A DNA stretch of 64,000 nucleotides from assembly GCF_947497045.1 (NCBI RefSeq), contig NZ_CANMEU010000011.1:1-64000 (forward strand), in the 5' to 3' direction. Source of the DNA: an uncultured Tateyamaria sp. (GTDB lineage: Bacteria > Pseudomonadota > Alphaproteobacteria > Rhodobacterales > Rhodobacteraceae). Below the pieces are notes generated by a model, which had not been told where the DNA came from, ran no database searches, and was given only the letters and a program-made list of their open reading frames with translations. Positions 18,231-27,296 of this stretch are shown here, in pieces. The translations under genes were made by a program, and so were the position numbers. Numbering within the stretch: position 1 is the first letter of the stretch; each line of letters opens with the position of its first letter.

Positions 18231-19523
18231 ATGACTTCCACTAAGTCTCTCCCCCTTGGTTCGGAAGAGCGCGCCGCGGGGAATGGTCTCATTTCCCGGC
18301 GCTGGCTGCTTCGTACAGGTCTACCTGCTGTAGGCGCTTTGGGTTTGTCTTCCGAAATGAGTCGAGCAGAGGAGTTGAGAGTTCCTGACTGGAGCTCTAC
18401 GCCCGGCCTTGATTTGACCAGCTACGGTCAACCGTCGCCTTTTGAAAACGAAGTGGTGCGTCCCACACTGCCTTTGTTTCCTGAAGGTATCGGAGATGGG
18501 TCGGGCGTCTCATTCACACCCCTGGAAAAGCTTGCAGGGACGATAACCCCCAACGGTCTCTTCTTTGAGCGTCATCATAGTGGCATCCCTGAGATTGCCC
18601 CGGAAGAACACCGGCTCGCCATTCATGGTCTTGTTGAACGCCCGCTTGTGTTCACTGTTGAGGCCCTGTTGCGCTACCCGATGGTGACGCGGACTTGTTT
18701 CATTGAATGCGCTGGCAACAGTCTGTTCAACAGTATGGACGAGCCGCAACAGCGGACGGCCGGGGAAATCCACGGGCTCATTGGCAACGCCGAATGGACG
18801 GGTGTTTCCTTGGCCCATTTGCTGAACGAAGCCGGTGTCTCACCTTCGGCCAAGTGGTTGGTGGCTGAAGGCGGTGATGCCGCCAAGATGAGCCGTTCCA
18901 TCCCGATTGAGAAGGTTATTGATGGCGATGCGTTCATCGCATTGTATCAAAACGGTGAGCGTATTCGCCCCGAGCAAGGCTATCCGATGCGGCTTGTCTT
19001 GCCGGGATGGCAGGGCAGTATGAACGTCAAATGGCTTCGGCGCATCAAGGTCGTATCGGCACCCGTTCACACAAAGGATGAAACATCCAAATACACATTG
19101 CTGCAAAAGGATGGAAAGTCGCGCCAGTTCACATACGAGATGGGTGTAAAGTCTGTCATCACGTCACCGTCACCGGGTAGAGAGCCGGGCGCTCAGGGGC
19201 TGTACCAAATCAGTGGTCTCGCCTGGTCCGGTGCGGGGCGGGTCACCAAAGTTGAAGTATCTGCCGATGGCGGCAGTTCCTGGGCCGAGGCGCTGATCCC
19301 GGACCAAACACCTGCGCGTGCCTTGACGCGTTTTCAGTTGCCATGGGTCTGGCAGGGTCAATCGGCCACCTTGATGAGCCGCGCCACCGACGAAACCGGT
19401 GCCGTGCAACCAACGCGGGAGGCTTGGTACGAACCCTACGCCCCCAACCAGTTGTTTCATCAAAACGCTATCCAAGCTTGGGCCGTGTCCAGCAGCGGAG
19501 GTATCTCCAATGTCTATGTCTAA
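18231..19523 (+). CDS. soxC: Sulfite dehydrogenase molybdenum subunit (SoxC-like)
   Basis: A 430-residue periplasmic sulfite oxidase family enzyme with a Tat signal (SRRWLLRTGLPAVGALGL). The oxidoreductase molybdopterin domain holds the molybdenum Cys160 (CFIECAGNS), and the NHSG-type region reads ERHHSGIPEIAPEEHRL as in SoxC. A dimerisation domain follows. It oxidises sulfite (or a sulfur intermediate) and passes electrons to the cytochrome encoded next, whose start overlaps by 14 bases. ATG 18231 follows AGAAGG. No soxXYZAB is present, so this is an isolated SorAB/SoxCD-type pair and the exact substrate is open. Confidence 0.88.
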   Translation: MTSTKSLPLGSEERAAGNGLISRRWLLRTGLPAVGALGLSSEMSRAEELRVPDWSSTPGLDLTSYGQPSPFENEVVRPTLPLFPEGIGDGSGVSFTPLEKLAGTITPNGLFFERHHSGIPEIAPEEHRLAIHGLVERPLVFTVEALLRYPMVTRTCFIECAGNSLFNSMDEPQQRTAGEIHGLIGNAEWTGVSLAHLLNEAGVSPSAKWLVAEGGDAAKMSRSIPIEKVIDGDAFIALYQNGERIRPEQGYPMRLVLPGWQGSMNVKWLRRIKVVSAPVHTKDETSKYTLLQKDGKSRQFTYEMGVKSVITSPSPGREPGAQGLYQISGLAWSGAGRVTKVEVSADGGSSWAEALIPDQTPARALTRFQLPWVWQGQSATLMSRATDETGAVQPTREAWYEPYAPNQLFHQNAIQAWAVSSSGGISNVYV

Positions 19524-20049
19524 GCTCGGCCTGATGGCGCTATGGACCGCAACGACGTTTACTCTGGCGATCTCAGGGAATGCCCAAGATCTTGGGCAGG
19601 TCGTAAGCGAAAGTGACCTTGCGAAATGGGATATTTCGATTGGCCCGGATGGTGTTGGTTTGCCCGCTGGCAGCGGTTCTGCCGCCGAAGGCGAAACCGT
19701 ATGGCTGGAACAATGTTCGGCCTGCCATGGTGAAAAAGGAAAGGGCGGACCAGCCGGGGATCTCGTCGGTGGGATCGGTACGCTTACGCGGCCCGACCAC
19801 GTCAAGACCGTGGGCAGTTTCTGGCCATATTCAACCACTCTCTATGATTATGTACGTCGGGCGATGCCCTATTACGCGCCCGGCAGTCTTGCCGATGACG
19901 AGGTTTACGCAGTCGTCGCTTACCTCCTCAGCCAGAACGAGATTATCAGCGATAGTGCAGTGATGGATGCGACTAGTTTGCCTGAGGTCGAAATGCCCAA
20001 TGCGGACGGGTTCATTTCATACTGGCCGTCGCCTGAAACAGAGAACTAG
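19510..20049 (+). CDS. soxD: Monohaem cytochrome c, sulfite dehydrogenase subunit (SoxD-like)
   Basis: A 179-residue exported cytochrome c: a signal peptide (about 1-22), then one haem site CSACH (Cys69, Cys72, His73). The VGSFWPYSTTLYDYVRRAMP stretch and a C-terminal MPNADGFISYWP supplying a Met ligand match the SoxD N-terminal cytochrome domain. Paracoccus SoxD is dihaem and about twice as long, so this is a SorB-like short form. It takes electrons from the SoxC-like subunit and would pass them to a cytochrome c or the terminal oxidase. Confidence 0.85.
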   Translation: MSMSKLGLMALWTATTFTLAISGNAQDLGQVVSESDLAKWDISIGPDGVGLPAGSGSAAEGETVWLEQCSACHGEKGKGGPAGDLVGGIGTLTRPDHVKTVGSFWPYSTTLYDYVRRAMPYYAPGSLADDEVYAVVAYLLSQNEIISDSAVMDATSLPEVEMPNADGFISYWPSPETEN

Positions 20050-20067
20050 GAAATAAAGGAACATAAA

Positions 20068-20835
20068 ATGCACGAACATATTAGCTATATCTTGGGTGGT
20101 TCTTCAGGCATGGGCTTTGCGACTGCGAAGCAACTTGTCGAGGATGGCCACACAGTTGTCCTGTTCTCTCAAGGGGCCGACCGTTTGAACGAGGCGGTTG
20201 CTGAGCTTAATGCGATCAGGGCCGGGTCGGCAGAGTCAATTCAAGTAAACTTGCGAGATGCCGACTCCGTCAAAGACGTCATTGGAAAAATCGACGCCGA
20301 GTCGCGCCATATCAACCATCTTGTCAATGCAGCAGGGGTTTTCGCGCCGAAACCGTTCATCGACACCGATGCGGAGGACTATGACAAATACATGGAGCTC
20401 AACCGCTCGACGTATTTCTTCACCCAGGCCGTGGTCCGAAATATGATGAAGAATGAAGGTGGTTCGATTGTGAACATCGGATCCATGTGGGCACATCAAG
20501 CGGTCAAAGCGACGCCTTCCGCCGCCTATTCGATGGCCAAAGCAGGTATTCATTCGCTGACACAGCACCTGGCAATGGAATTGGGCGAACACAATATCCG
20601 GGTCAACGCGATTGCACCCGCGGTGGTTATTACACCGATTTATGGCGCTTTCATTGAGCCCGACAAGATCAAGGAAACATTGACGGATGGGTTTGGTGCG
20701 TTTCACCCCATTGGCCGTGTCGGTCATGTCGAGGATGTCGCCAACCATGCGGTCTTTTTGTTGTCGGACAAATCCAGCTGGACAACAGGTGCCGTTCACA
20801 ACGTCGATGGTGGCGTGATGGCCGGACGGAATTGA
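20068..20835 (+). CDS. SDR family oxidoreductase
   Basis: A 255-residue classical SDR: cofactor motif LGGSSGMGFATA, NAAGVF, catalytic Ser in IGSMWAH, YSMAK (Tyr and Lys intact), and a C-terminal WTTGAVHNVDGG. It is preceded by AAAGGAAC. It has no signal peptide, unlike the genes either side, so it is cytoplasmic. It sits 18 bases after the cytochrome gene and 3 before the cupin gene, consistent with one operon. Substrate unknown. Confidence 0.87.
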   Translation: MHEHISYILGGSSGMGFATAKQLVEDGHTVVLFSQGADRLNEAVAELNAIRAGSAESIQVNLRDADSVKDVIGKIDAESRHINHLVNAAGVFAPKPFIDTDAEDYDKYMELNRSTYFFTQAVVRNMMKNEGGSIVNIGSMWAHQAVKATPSAAYSMAKAGIHSLTQHLAMELGEHNIRVNAIAPAVVITPIYGAFIEPDKIKETLTDGFGAFHPIGRVGHVEDVANHAVFLLSDKSSWTTGAVHNVDGGVMAGRN

Positions 20836-20838
20836 GCC

Positions 20839-21327
20839 GTGCTCTCTGAAAACAGGACGTTCGGAAAGATGGCGTTCCCCTCTTTTTCTACGACCGTTTC
20901 ATGCCTGTTCGCCGGAGCCGTCTGCCTGCTCTCGGGCGGGCAGGCCATGGCGGGTGATGGCAACATCGCGGACTCTGCTTTGCCGGCTGAACAAAAGGAG
21001 TTTCTGCCGGCCTTTCCCGGTGATGATACCATCACCTTTGCCACGGCATATGGTGATCGTAACGGGCATGCGCACGGCACGTTTGGACGTTTCCCTGCTA
21101 ACTTTGAAACACCGCCACACATCCATTCGCATGCCTACCGCGCAGTTGTCCTGTCGGGTGAAATGACCAATCCGTTTGCGGGAGAGGAAAACCCACCTGT
21201 ACTCAAACCAGGCGCGTATTGGTCGGTGGCGGCTGGCAGCGTCCATACAACCGCCTGCGTCTCTGACACCCCGTGCGAGTTTTTCATGTATTCTGATGAA
21301 GGGTTTGATTTCAAAGCCAGCGAGTAA
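20839..21327 (+). CDS. Exported cupin, DUF4437-like
   Basis: A 162-residue protein with a signal peptide (to about residue 38, LLSGGQAMAG) and one cupin barrel: PPHIHSHAYRAVVLSGEM supplies the His/His/Glu-type site and GAYWSVAAGSVHTTAC the second His. The DUF4437-like group has no firm function. GTG 20839 is the longest start; ATG 20869 would keep the signal. Part of the sulfite dehydrogenase run. Confidence 0.75.
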   Translation: MLSENRTFGKMAFPSFSTTVSCLFAGAVCLLSGGQAMAGDGNIADSALPAEQKEFLPAFPGDDTITFATAYGDRNGHAHGTFGRFPANFETPPHIHSHAYRAVVLSGEMTNPFAGEENPPVLKPGAYWSVAAGSVHTTACVSDTPCEFFMYSDEGFDFKASE

Positions 21328-21469
21328 ATTCATGCTTCGGTTACGCATAGGAGCCTGCTTTGCTGTTGTTGGCCATGTTCGGTGGGTCTCTGGCGCATTT
21401 ATGTGCCGGGAAAACTCTCGGGCCGGACAACTATCACCCCTTCACTCTCCTGTTCGAAAGGAACATTCA

Positions 21470-22411
21470 ATGAACCTACGGAAACGCTTGCTGCTTGTTT
21501 TGATTGCGGCACTGTCTTTGTCGGCAAATACGTCCACTGCTGCCGACGTGCAGTACGGATATGAAACTGTCGATGGTGTAAATATTTTCTACCGCGAAGC
21601 CGGTAAGGACAACCCATCCTCCATCGTCCTGCTGCACGGGTTCCCCAGTTCATCCCATCAATACCGCAATCTCATTCGGGACTTGGGTGACGAGTTTCAC
21701 GTCCTTGCCATGGACTATCCGGGCTTCGGTGCGAGCGATTTTCCTGATCCGGCGGAGTATGAGTATTCATTTGATAATATTTCAGACACCGTCAATCAGT
21801 TCTTGGAGCAACGCGAGATTTCCTCCTATGCCATGTACCTCCAGGATTATGGGGCACCCATTGGACTGCGGATTGCCACCCGACACCCTGAGCGGGTCAA
21901 TGCCCTGATCTTCCAAAACGGCAACTTCTACGAGGAGGGCCTGAACAAGGAGGCATGGGCACCCATTATGAAGCTGTGGGAAGGCCGCGATGCAGAGCTG
22001 GAGAAGGTCATAGCGAGCAATGTTTTTAGCCTGGAGGGTCTGCGCTGGCAGTATACCCACGGCACCCGTAACCCCGACGGAATCCTGCCGGACAACTGGT
22101 TGTTGGATTTCCAGTCCCTGTCACGCCCGGGTCAGCACGCCGTCCAGCTTGATCTGTTCTATGACTATCGCAACAATGTCGCGCTGTATCCTGAATGGCA
22201 GCAGTACCTTAAGGATAACCAACCTCCGAGCCTGGTTGTCTGGGCCAAGAACGACGCCTTTTTCCCGACACCGGGTGCCGAAGGTATAAAACGTGACGCT
22301 AACGACGTGGATTACCATATCCTTGATACTGGCCATTTCGCCCTTGAAGAAGATGGTCCGCTGATCGCGTCGAAAATTCGCGCGTTTATGACCGCACGAG
22401 ACCTCAAGTAG
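21470..22411 (+). CDS. Exported alpha/beta hydrolase with Asp nucleophile
   Basis: A 313-residue hydrolase with a signal peptide (about 1-25, SANTSTAAD). The nucleophile elbow reads LQDYGAPIG, so the nucleophile is Asp126, as in haloalkane dehalogenases and epoxide hydrolases, not Ser. The HGFPSSSHQYR oxyanion loop and a C-terminal DTGHFALEE His complete the site. ATG 21470 follows AAAGGAAC; a long upstream open frame overlaps the cupin gene and is not used. Closest in pattern to epoxide-hydrolase-like proteins. Substrate unknown. Confidence 0.85.
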   Translation: MNLRKRLLLVLIAALSLSANTSTAADVQYGYETVDGVNIFYREAGKDNPSSIVLLHGFPSSSHQYRNLIRDLGDEFHVLAMDYPGFGASDFPDPAEYEYSFDNISDTVNQFLEQREISSYAMYLQDYGAPIGLRIATRHPERVNALIFQNGNFYEEGLNKEAWAPIMKLWEGRDAELEKVIASNVFSLEGLRWQYTHGTRNPDGILPDNWLLDFQSLSRPGQHAVQLDLFYDYRNNVALYPEWQQYLKDNQPPSLVVWAKNDAFFPTPGAEGIKRDANDVDYHILDTGHFALEEDGPLIASKIRAFMTARDLK

Positions 22412-22496
22412 CGAAAAGAAACGAACGTACCCCCGTAAACCGCAGACGTTTCCGGGGGTGATGGAAGATATCGGCAGAGGTTTGGAAGATATTCAA

Positions 22497-23747
22497 ATGA
22501 CCAAGGTTTATCTCGTTCCCGGCAAACGGACACCGTTTGTCAAGGCAGGATCGCAGTTTGCCAAACTCGATTCCATTTCGTTGTCGACCCCTGTGATCAA
22601 GGCGATGGCCGCGCAGACCCGGCCCGATTTCGTAAGCTGGGGGCAGGTCATTCCAAGTCCCTCAATATCCAACCTGTCCAGAGAGTTGTCGCTTGGGGCG
22701 GGCCTTGATCCATCCATTCCCGCGTTTTCGACCGTCCTTGCCTGTTCCACCAGCATGATGGGTGCAATTCAGGCTGCCGGGATGGTTGGTCGGGGTGGCA
22801 CACATTTGGGCATGGTTGGTGGTGTTGAGGTAATGAGCCGAGTGCCTATCGCGCTCAAGTCGGACATCGCGCAGATGATCGCAGGTCTGGCAATGAAGAA
22901 CCCTGCGGAGGCCATCACTGCGATGCAATCCCTGACCGCAGACAGCTTTGATTTACCCATCAAAGGATGGGCCAATCGAATATCGGGCCGATCTATGGGT
23001 GAACATACCGAAGACACTGCGAAGCTGTTTGAGATCCCGCGCGATCAGCAAGACGAGATTGCGTTTAACAGCCACAAACGTGCAACTGACGCCCAAAACT
23101 CGGGGTTCTTTGATGACCTCATTGTTCCTGTCGATGACGTGAAATCCGATACGATCCCACGGGCTGATTCAACACAGGAAAAGCTGGCGACGCTCAAGCC
23201 TGTTTTCGACCGTTCCGACGCGGGCACCCTCACCGCCGGAAACTCCTCTCCGCTGACAGATGGGGCTGGTGCAGTCTGGGTGTGCGATGAGGTCGGGCTG
23301 GCGACTTTGGGCCGTCAGGACGGCATCGAATTGGTTGATTGGCAGATTGAAGCGATGGACTACACCGATGAAGGGATTCTCATGGCGCCTGCACGCGCGA
23401 TCCCGAAGCTGCTGGCGCGACATGGGTTGCGACTGGACGATATCGCGCTTTGGGAAATCCATGAAGCGTTTGCGGCTCAGGTTCTGGCAAACATCAAGAT
23501 GATTTCGGACTCCAGTTACCGCCGTGCGAAAGCGGGTGTGACGGACGATCTGGGACCATTTCCAATGGACCGCCTTAACCCGAACGGTGGAAGTCTTGCG
23601 ATTGGACATCCATTTGGGGCAACGGGTGCCCGGATTATGAGCCAGGCATGCAAGGAACTCACCGGGTACGCATCAGGAAGCCTCGGCGTCGTATCGATAT
23701 GTGCAGACGGAGGTCAGGGGACGGTCCTCTTGCTGCGACGACCCTAG
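22497..23747 (+). CDS. Acetyl-CoA acyltransferase (thiolase)
   Basis: A 416-residue thiolase. It splits 3-ketoacyl-CoA or condenses acetyl-CoA units. The acyl-accepting Cys is in STVLACSTSMMGAIQAAG; the C-terminal active site shows WEIHEAFAAQVL, NPNGGSLAIGHPFGATGARI and the second Cys in SICADGGQG. Length and spacing are like FadI/FadA types. The start is ATG 22497, with an upstream in-frame ATG at 22458 rejected because it lacks the conserved opening. It ends the plus-strand run. Confidence 0.88.
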   Translation: MTKVYLVPGKRTPFVKAGSQFAKLDSISLSTPVIKAMAAQTRPDFVSWGQVIPSPSISNLSRELSLGAGLDPSIPAFSTVLACSTSMMGAIQAAGMVGRGGTHLGMVGGVEVMSRVPIALKSDIAQMIAGLAMKNPAEAITAMQSLTADSFDLPIKGWANRISGRSMGEHTEDTAKLFEIPRDQQDEIAFNSHKRATDAQNSGFFDDLIVPVDDVKSDTIPRADSTQEKLATLKPVFDRSDAGTLTAGNSSPLTDGAGAVWVCDEVGLATLGRQDGIELVDWQIEAMDYTDEGILMAPARAIPKLLARHGLRLDDIALWEIHEAFAAQVLANIKMISDSSYRRAKAGVTDDLGPFPMDRLNPNGGSLAIGHPFGATGARIMSQACKELTGYASGSLGVVSICADGGQGTVLLLRRP

Positions 23748-23914
23748 GGGCCGGATCATCTTTACCAAGTCCTGCAAAGGACAAGATCGGCAAGGCAATC
23801 CTATATCGCCGCGCTGCGTGCTCTGCGCTCCCCATTCGGGGTTGGGCATGACCTGTTCCCCGGGCTGAGATTGACTTTTTCCAAGCGTGGCACCGGGGTT
23901 CTGAAAGCAGGCTG

Positions 23915-23976
23915 ATCAAAGAAATACCTTTGATGAATCTTAATGCTTGCGCAGGGTGTTGTAAAAGAAATATAAT
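23915..23976 (+). promoter_or_regulatory. Palindrome and promoter before the Rrf2 relic / haemoglobin
   Basis: A perfect inverted repeat ATCAAAG-N6-CTTTGAT spans 23915-23934. It is followed by TTGCGC (23947-23952), an 18-base spacer and a consensus TATAAT (23971-23976). The palindrome centre would be near -58, where an activator could sit. It does not match NsrR or FNR sites. Confidence 0.5.
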
Positions 23977-23996
23977 ATATAGATCATATTTAGAGG

Positions 23997-24428
23997 GTGA
24001 TTTGGTGCTCCTCACGCTTCAAGCAGGGTAGACAGTTAGATCCCAGTGTATCTGGCCCTGAGGGGGACCGTTTGTTCACAGTCGTAAAGTTCAATGAGAT
24101 GACCCGCAATCATCTGATGAAGGTGGCCCACGCGCTTGGCGTCAATGAATTCATCGCCAAGGTTTGCGGTCGATCAGGGGGTCTCGGACTCGCAAGATCT
24201 CCGAAGGATATCAACATCGAAGCGGATATCTACCTTGTCGAACATCAACCATCTTTGGCCGAATATCTGACCGAAGAGGTCGATGCGAAGCCAATCGCAG
24301 AGCCCCGCCGTGCACTCAGGAAATCCGTTGACGTGTTCCTTGGCGCGCGCGGCCAATATGCGTTGGTGTCACCAGTTGATGTCGGTCATGCCTTGAGGTG
24401 CCACATGTTTGAAGGGAATCCGGTATGA
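23997..24428 (+). pseudogene. Decayed Rrf2-family regulator
   Basis: From about 24075 the frame matches the second half of an Rrf2 winged helix (TRNHLMKVAHALGVNEFIAKV, then GRSGGLGLARSPKDINI). The N-terminal helix-turn-helix start (MRLTxFTDYALR) is missing and the cysteines for an Fe-S cluster are absent from the expected region. The stop overlaps the ATG of the haemoglobin gene (24425). I read it as a truncated NsrR-like gene, or a non-DNA-binding leftover, kept as leader of the operon. Confidence 0.6.
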
Positions 24429-24871
24429 CAAATCAGTTGCGGACTGCGCGCGAGCGACGAAAGCAGATACAGAAGAACGCTGATGCACTGGGTATTGATG
24501 ACGCCTATATCTCCACACTGGTAGAGACGTTCTATGAAAGAATACGGGCGGACGAGCGGATCAGCCATATCTTTGCAAGCAAGATCGGTGACGACTGGGA
24601 GCCGCACCTCACGAAGATGAAGGATTTTTGGTGTTCCGTGGCCTTCAATGCCGGACGGTATTCAGGCAAGCCCGTGCCGAAACATCAAGCCTTGATCGAG
24701 ACCCGCCCTGAGCATTTTGAAGTTTGGCTTTCGCTGTTCGAACAGACTTTGAAGGATACTGCGCCGACCCCCGAGGCGATCCCCTATCTGATGGAGCGCG
24801 CCGAACGGATCGCTTCGAGCCTGCAAATGGCGATGTTCGGCATGCCGGGCCTGCCGGGAAGCAGATGGTAG
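24425..24871 (+). CDS. Group III truncated haemoglobin
   Basis: A 148-residue group III (P-type) truncated globin. Typical features are LVETFYERIRADERISHIFA, W at EPHLTKMKDFWCSVA, and the RPEHFEVWLSLFEQTL helix with the proximal-side His. Such globins bind O2 and NO and are linked to NO defence. It is the first intact gene ahead of a small membrane protein, a DUF1971 cupin and the cbb3 oxidase, and probably shares their transcript. Confidence 0.88.
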   Translation: MTNQLRTARERRKQIQKNADALGIDDAYISTLVETFYERIRADERISHIFASKIGDDWEPHLTKMKDFWCSVAFNAGRYSGKPVPKHQALIETRPEHFEVWLSLFEQTLKDTAPTPEAIPYLMERAERIASSLQMAMFGMPGLPGSRW

Positions 24872-24872
24872 C

Positions 24873-25313
24873 ATGACACCAGTCGTATCACGAGGGTTAT
24901 CGGGACTCTGGGCGGGTGTTGTCATCGGCGGTTCCTTGATCGCCGCGCCTGCGAAATTTCAGGTCACAACCCTTTCAACGCCTCAGCTTCTCGAAGTCGG
25001 GCGCGCTCAATTCCATTGGGTTGGTATCGCGGAGGCCGCTCTCTGCGCCGCCCTTCTCATCTCGGTGTTTCTGAGTGAGCGGTCGCGGTTCATCTTTTTG
25101 TGGATCCCGGTCGCACTGTTTGCCATTCAGCGCCTTTATCTGATGCCGCTGCTGGATGCGCGAACACTGGAAATAATCGCCGGTTCCGATGTGGCCGAGA
25201 GTTCGATACATATCGTGTTCATAGTGTTAGAAATTACGAAGGTGATCCTCCTCTGCGGCTTCGCGGTGGGAGGACTGGAATATAGAAGGTCTGAACATGC
25301 CAGCCATACGTAG
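24873..25313 (+). CDS. Small four-helix membrane protein, unknown
   Basis: A 146-residue hydrophobic protein with about four membrane segments (near 8-26, 46-66, 72-90, 113-135). I do not recognise a named domain. It starts one base after the haemoglobin stop and overlaps the DUF1971 gene by 17 bases, so it is translationally coupled to genes of NO and oxygen handling. Confidence 0.7.
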   Translation: MTPVVSRGLSGLWAGVVIGGSLIAAPAKFQVTTLSTPQLLEVGRAQFHWVGIAEAALCAALLISVFLSERSRFIFLWIPVALFAIQRLYLMPLLDARTLEIIAGSDVAESSIHIVFIVLEITKVILLCGFAVGGLEYRRSEHASHT

Positions 25314-25581
25314 CCTGCCAGATGGTGTAGAGAAGTACGCCGAGTCCCCTCTCTTTGCGGCCGGAAAGGTTCCGGAGAGCCTGCAAAAGTCGCACAGTAC
25401 AAAAGAAGGGACTTATGCGCGCCTTATCGTCACGGCGGGTCAGGTCCAGTATTTTCTTGTTGGCGAAAGCACGCCAGTTGCTACACTTGATGTAGGCGAC
25501 ACGTTTATCATCCTGCCTGCGGAAGAACACTTCGTACAGGTGACCGACGATGCAGAGTTCTATCTGGAATTCTGTAGATAA
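25297..25581 (+). CDS. DUF1971 (TehB/YeaR-like) small cupin
   Basis: A 94-residue single-domain cupin of the DUF1971 type, as in YeaR. The core ARLIVTAGQVQYFLVGE followed by FIILPAEEHFVQVTDDAEFYLEF is typical. YeaR in enteric bacteria is induced by nitrate and NO, and DUF1971 proteins recur near NO genes. Its position after a truncated globin supports the same link here. Biochemical function is not known. Confidence 0.82.
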   Translation: MPAIRSLPDGVEKYAESPLFAAGKVPESLQKSHSTKEGTYARLIVTAGQVQYFLVGESTPVATLDVGDTFIILPAEEHFVQVTDDAEFYLEFCR

Positions 25582-25651
25582 AGTGGCCTCTGATATATGA
25601 TACCGCGACCGTTCCGAACGATCTGACACTGTAAACGCAAAGGACATTCTG

Positions 25652-27292
25652 ATGATATCGCAATTGACGCGTGATGAACGCTCCTCCGCCATGATCCTCT
25701 GCGCGCTTTTGACACTTTTCGGATTGGCACTCGGCATCGTGGGACGGGATGACGTTCTGGGGTGGCACGGCGCCCTCCTCGCTTTTGCCGGACTGGCGCT
25801 GCTGTTTGTCGTCATGCGTGGCTATTATGATCCCAACCCGGATCCGGATCGGATCACCAAATACTACGATGATCCGACGAAGGTTGGGGTTATCGTCTCC
25901 ATGATGTGGCTGGTCTTTGCCACGTTTGTCGGTGACTGGGTTGCCTGGCTTCTCGTCTATCCCGAACTGACCTTTGATGCCGGATGGTCGAGCTTTGGAC
26001 GTCTGCGCCCGGTTCACACAACAGGTGTCATTTTTGGTTTTGGGGGCAACGCGCTCATCGCGACCTCGTTCCACGTCCTTCAGCGCACGTCACGTGCCCG
26101 CCTGGCCGGCAACCTGTCTCCCTGGGTTGTTCTTATCGGGTTCAACCTTTTCTGCCTTATGGCGGTCACGGGCTACATGCTCGGGATCACCGCGTCCAAG
26201 GAATATGCCGAGCCAGAATGGTATGCAGATATCTTCCTCGTGGTGGTCTGGGTCACTTACTTTGCCCTTTATATCCGGACCCTGGCGCGTCGACAGGAGC
26301 CCCACATCTACGTTGCCAACTGGTATTTCCTGGCCTTCATCCTCGTGGTTGCGATCTTGCACATCGTCAATAACCTGGCCGTGCCCGTGTCGCTGGCGCA
26401 TGCCAAGAGTTATTCCCTTTTCTCGGGTGTTCAGGATGCAATGACGCAATGGTGGTACGGCCATAACGCGGTTGCCTTCTTTCTGACGTCCGGGTTTCTG
26501 GGGATGCTCTATTACTATTTGCCCCGACGTGCCGGACGACCGATTTTCTCATACCGGATGTCGATCATCAGCTTTTGGGGAATTACCTTCCTCTATATGT
26601 GGGCAGGTTCGCACCATTTGCATTACACGGCATTGCCACATTGGGTTCAAACCCTCGGGATGACTTTCTCCATCGTGCTTGTCGTCCCGTCCTGGGCCTC
26701 GGCGGGCAATGCTTTGCTCACTTTGAATGGTGCATGGGAAAAAGTACGCGACGACGCGACCTTGCGGTTCATGTTCGTTGCGGCGGTCTTTTATGGGCTG
26801 TCGACGTTTGAGGGGTCTTTCATGGCCATTCGACCCGTCAACTCGCTCTCGCATTATACCGATTGGACCGTGGGCCACGTGCATGCGGGCGCGCTTGGTT
26901 GGGTCGCAATGATTACCTTTGGTGCATTCTACACGCTCGTACCGATGCTGTGGAACCGGGAGCGGATGTATTCAAGCCGTTTGATCGAAGCGCACTTCTG
27001 GCTCGCGCTGTCGGGGACAGTGATCTACGTATTCGCAATGTGGAATTCCGGCATCGTGCAGGGACTGATGTGGCGCGCTTATGCAGAAGACGGGACACTG
27101 GCCTATTCCTTCATCGACTCACTTAATGAGATGATCCCCTATTACTTCGCGCGTGCGGTTGGTGGGTTCCTCTTCTTCCTCGGCGGTGTGATCGGACTAT
27201 ACAATATCTGGATGACAACCCGGATGCCTGCTTTGGAAGACCCGCCTGTCTATGACCTGCCACCGGTCTTCGAAACAGAACCCGCGGAGTGA
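25652..27292 (+). CDS. ccoN: cbb3-type cytochrome c oxidase subunit I
   Basis: CcoN, the catalytic haem-copper subunit of the high-affinity cbb3 oxidase (546 residues, around twelve to fourteen helices). Visible ligand regions are HTTGVIFGFGGNALIATSFH (haem), WWYGHNAVAFF and the following LYYYLP with the crosslinked Tyr, SHHLHYTALP (CuB) and GHVHAGALGWV. It reduces O2 to water and pumps protons under low oxygen. It opens a ccoNOQP set that follows genes for a globin and a DUF1971 cupin. Confidence 0.96.
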   Translation: MISQLTRDERSSAMILCALLTLFGLALGIVGRDDVLGWHGALLAFAGLALLFVVMRGYYDPNPDPDRITKYYDDPTKVGVIVSMMWLVFATFVGDWVAWLLVYPELTFDAGWSSFGRLRPVHTTGVIFGFGGNALIATSFHVLQRTSRARLAGNLSPWVVLIGFNLFCLMAVTGYMLGITASKEYAEPEWYADIFLVVVWVTYFALYIRTLARRQEPHIYVANWYFLAFILVVAILHIVNNLAVPVSLAHAKSYSLFSGVQDAMTQWWYGHNAVAFFLTSGFLGMLYYYLPRRAGRPIFSYRMSIISFWGITFLYMWAGSHHLHYTALPHWVQTLGMTFSIVLVVPSWASAGNALLTLNGAWEKVRDDATLRFMFVAAVFYGLSTFEGSFMAIRPVNSLSHYTDWTVGHVHAGALGWVAMITFGAFYTLVPMLWNRERMYSSRLIEAHFWLALSGTVIYVFAMWNSGIVQGLMWRAYAEDGTLAYSFIDSLNEMIPYYFARAVGGFLFFLGGVIGLYNIWMTTRMPALEDPPVYDLPPVFETEPAE

Positions 27293-27296
27293 TGCC

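Noticed and set aside
22463..22492. Two GGAAGATAT direct copies upstream of the thiolase gene
   Set aside because: They match the NsrR half-site but are direct, 21 bases apart, with no opposing arm, and part of the second is in the ribosome-site region.
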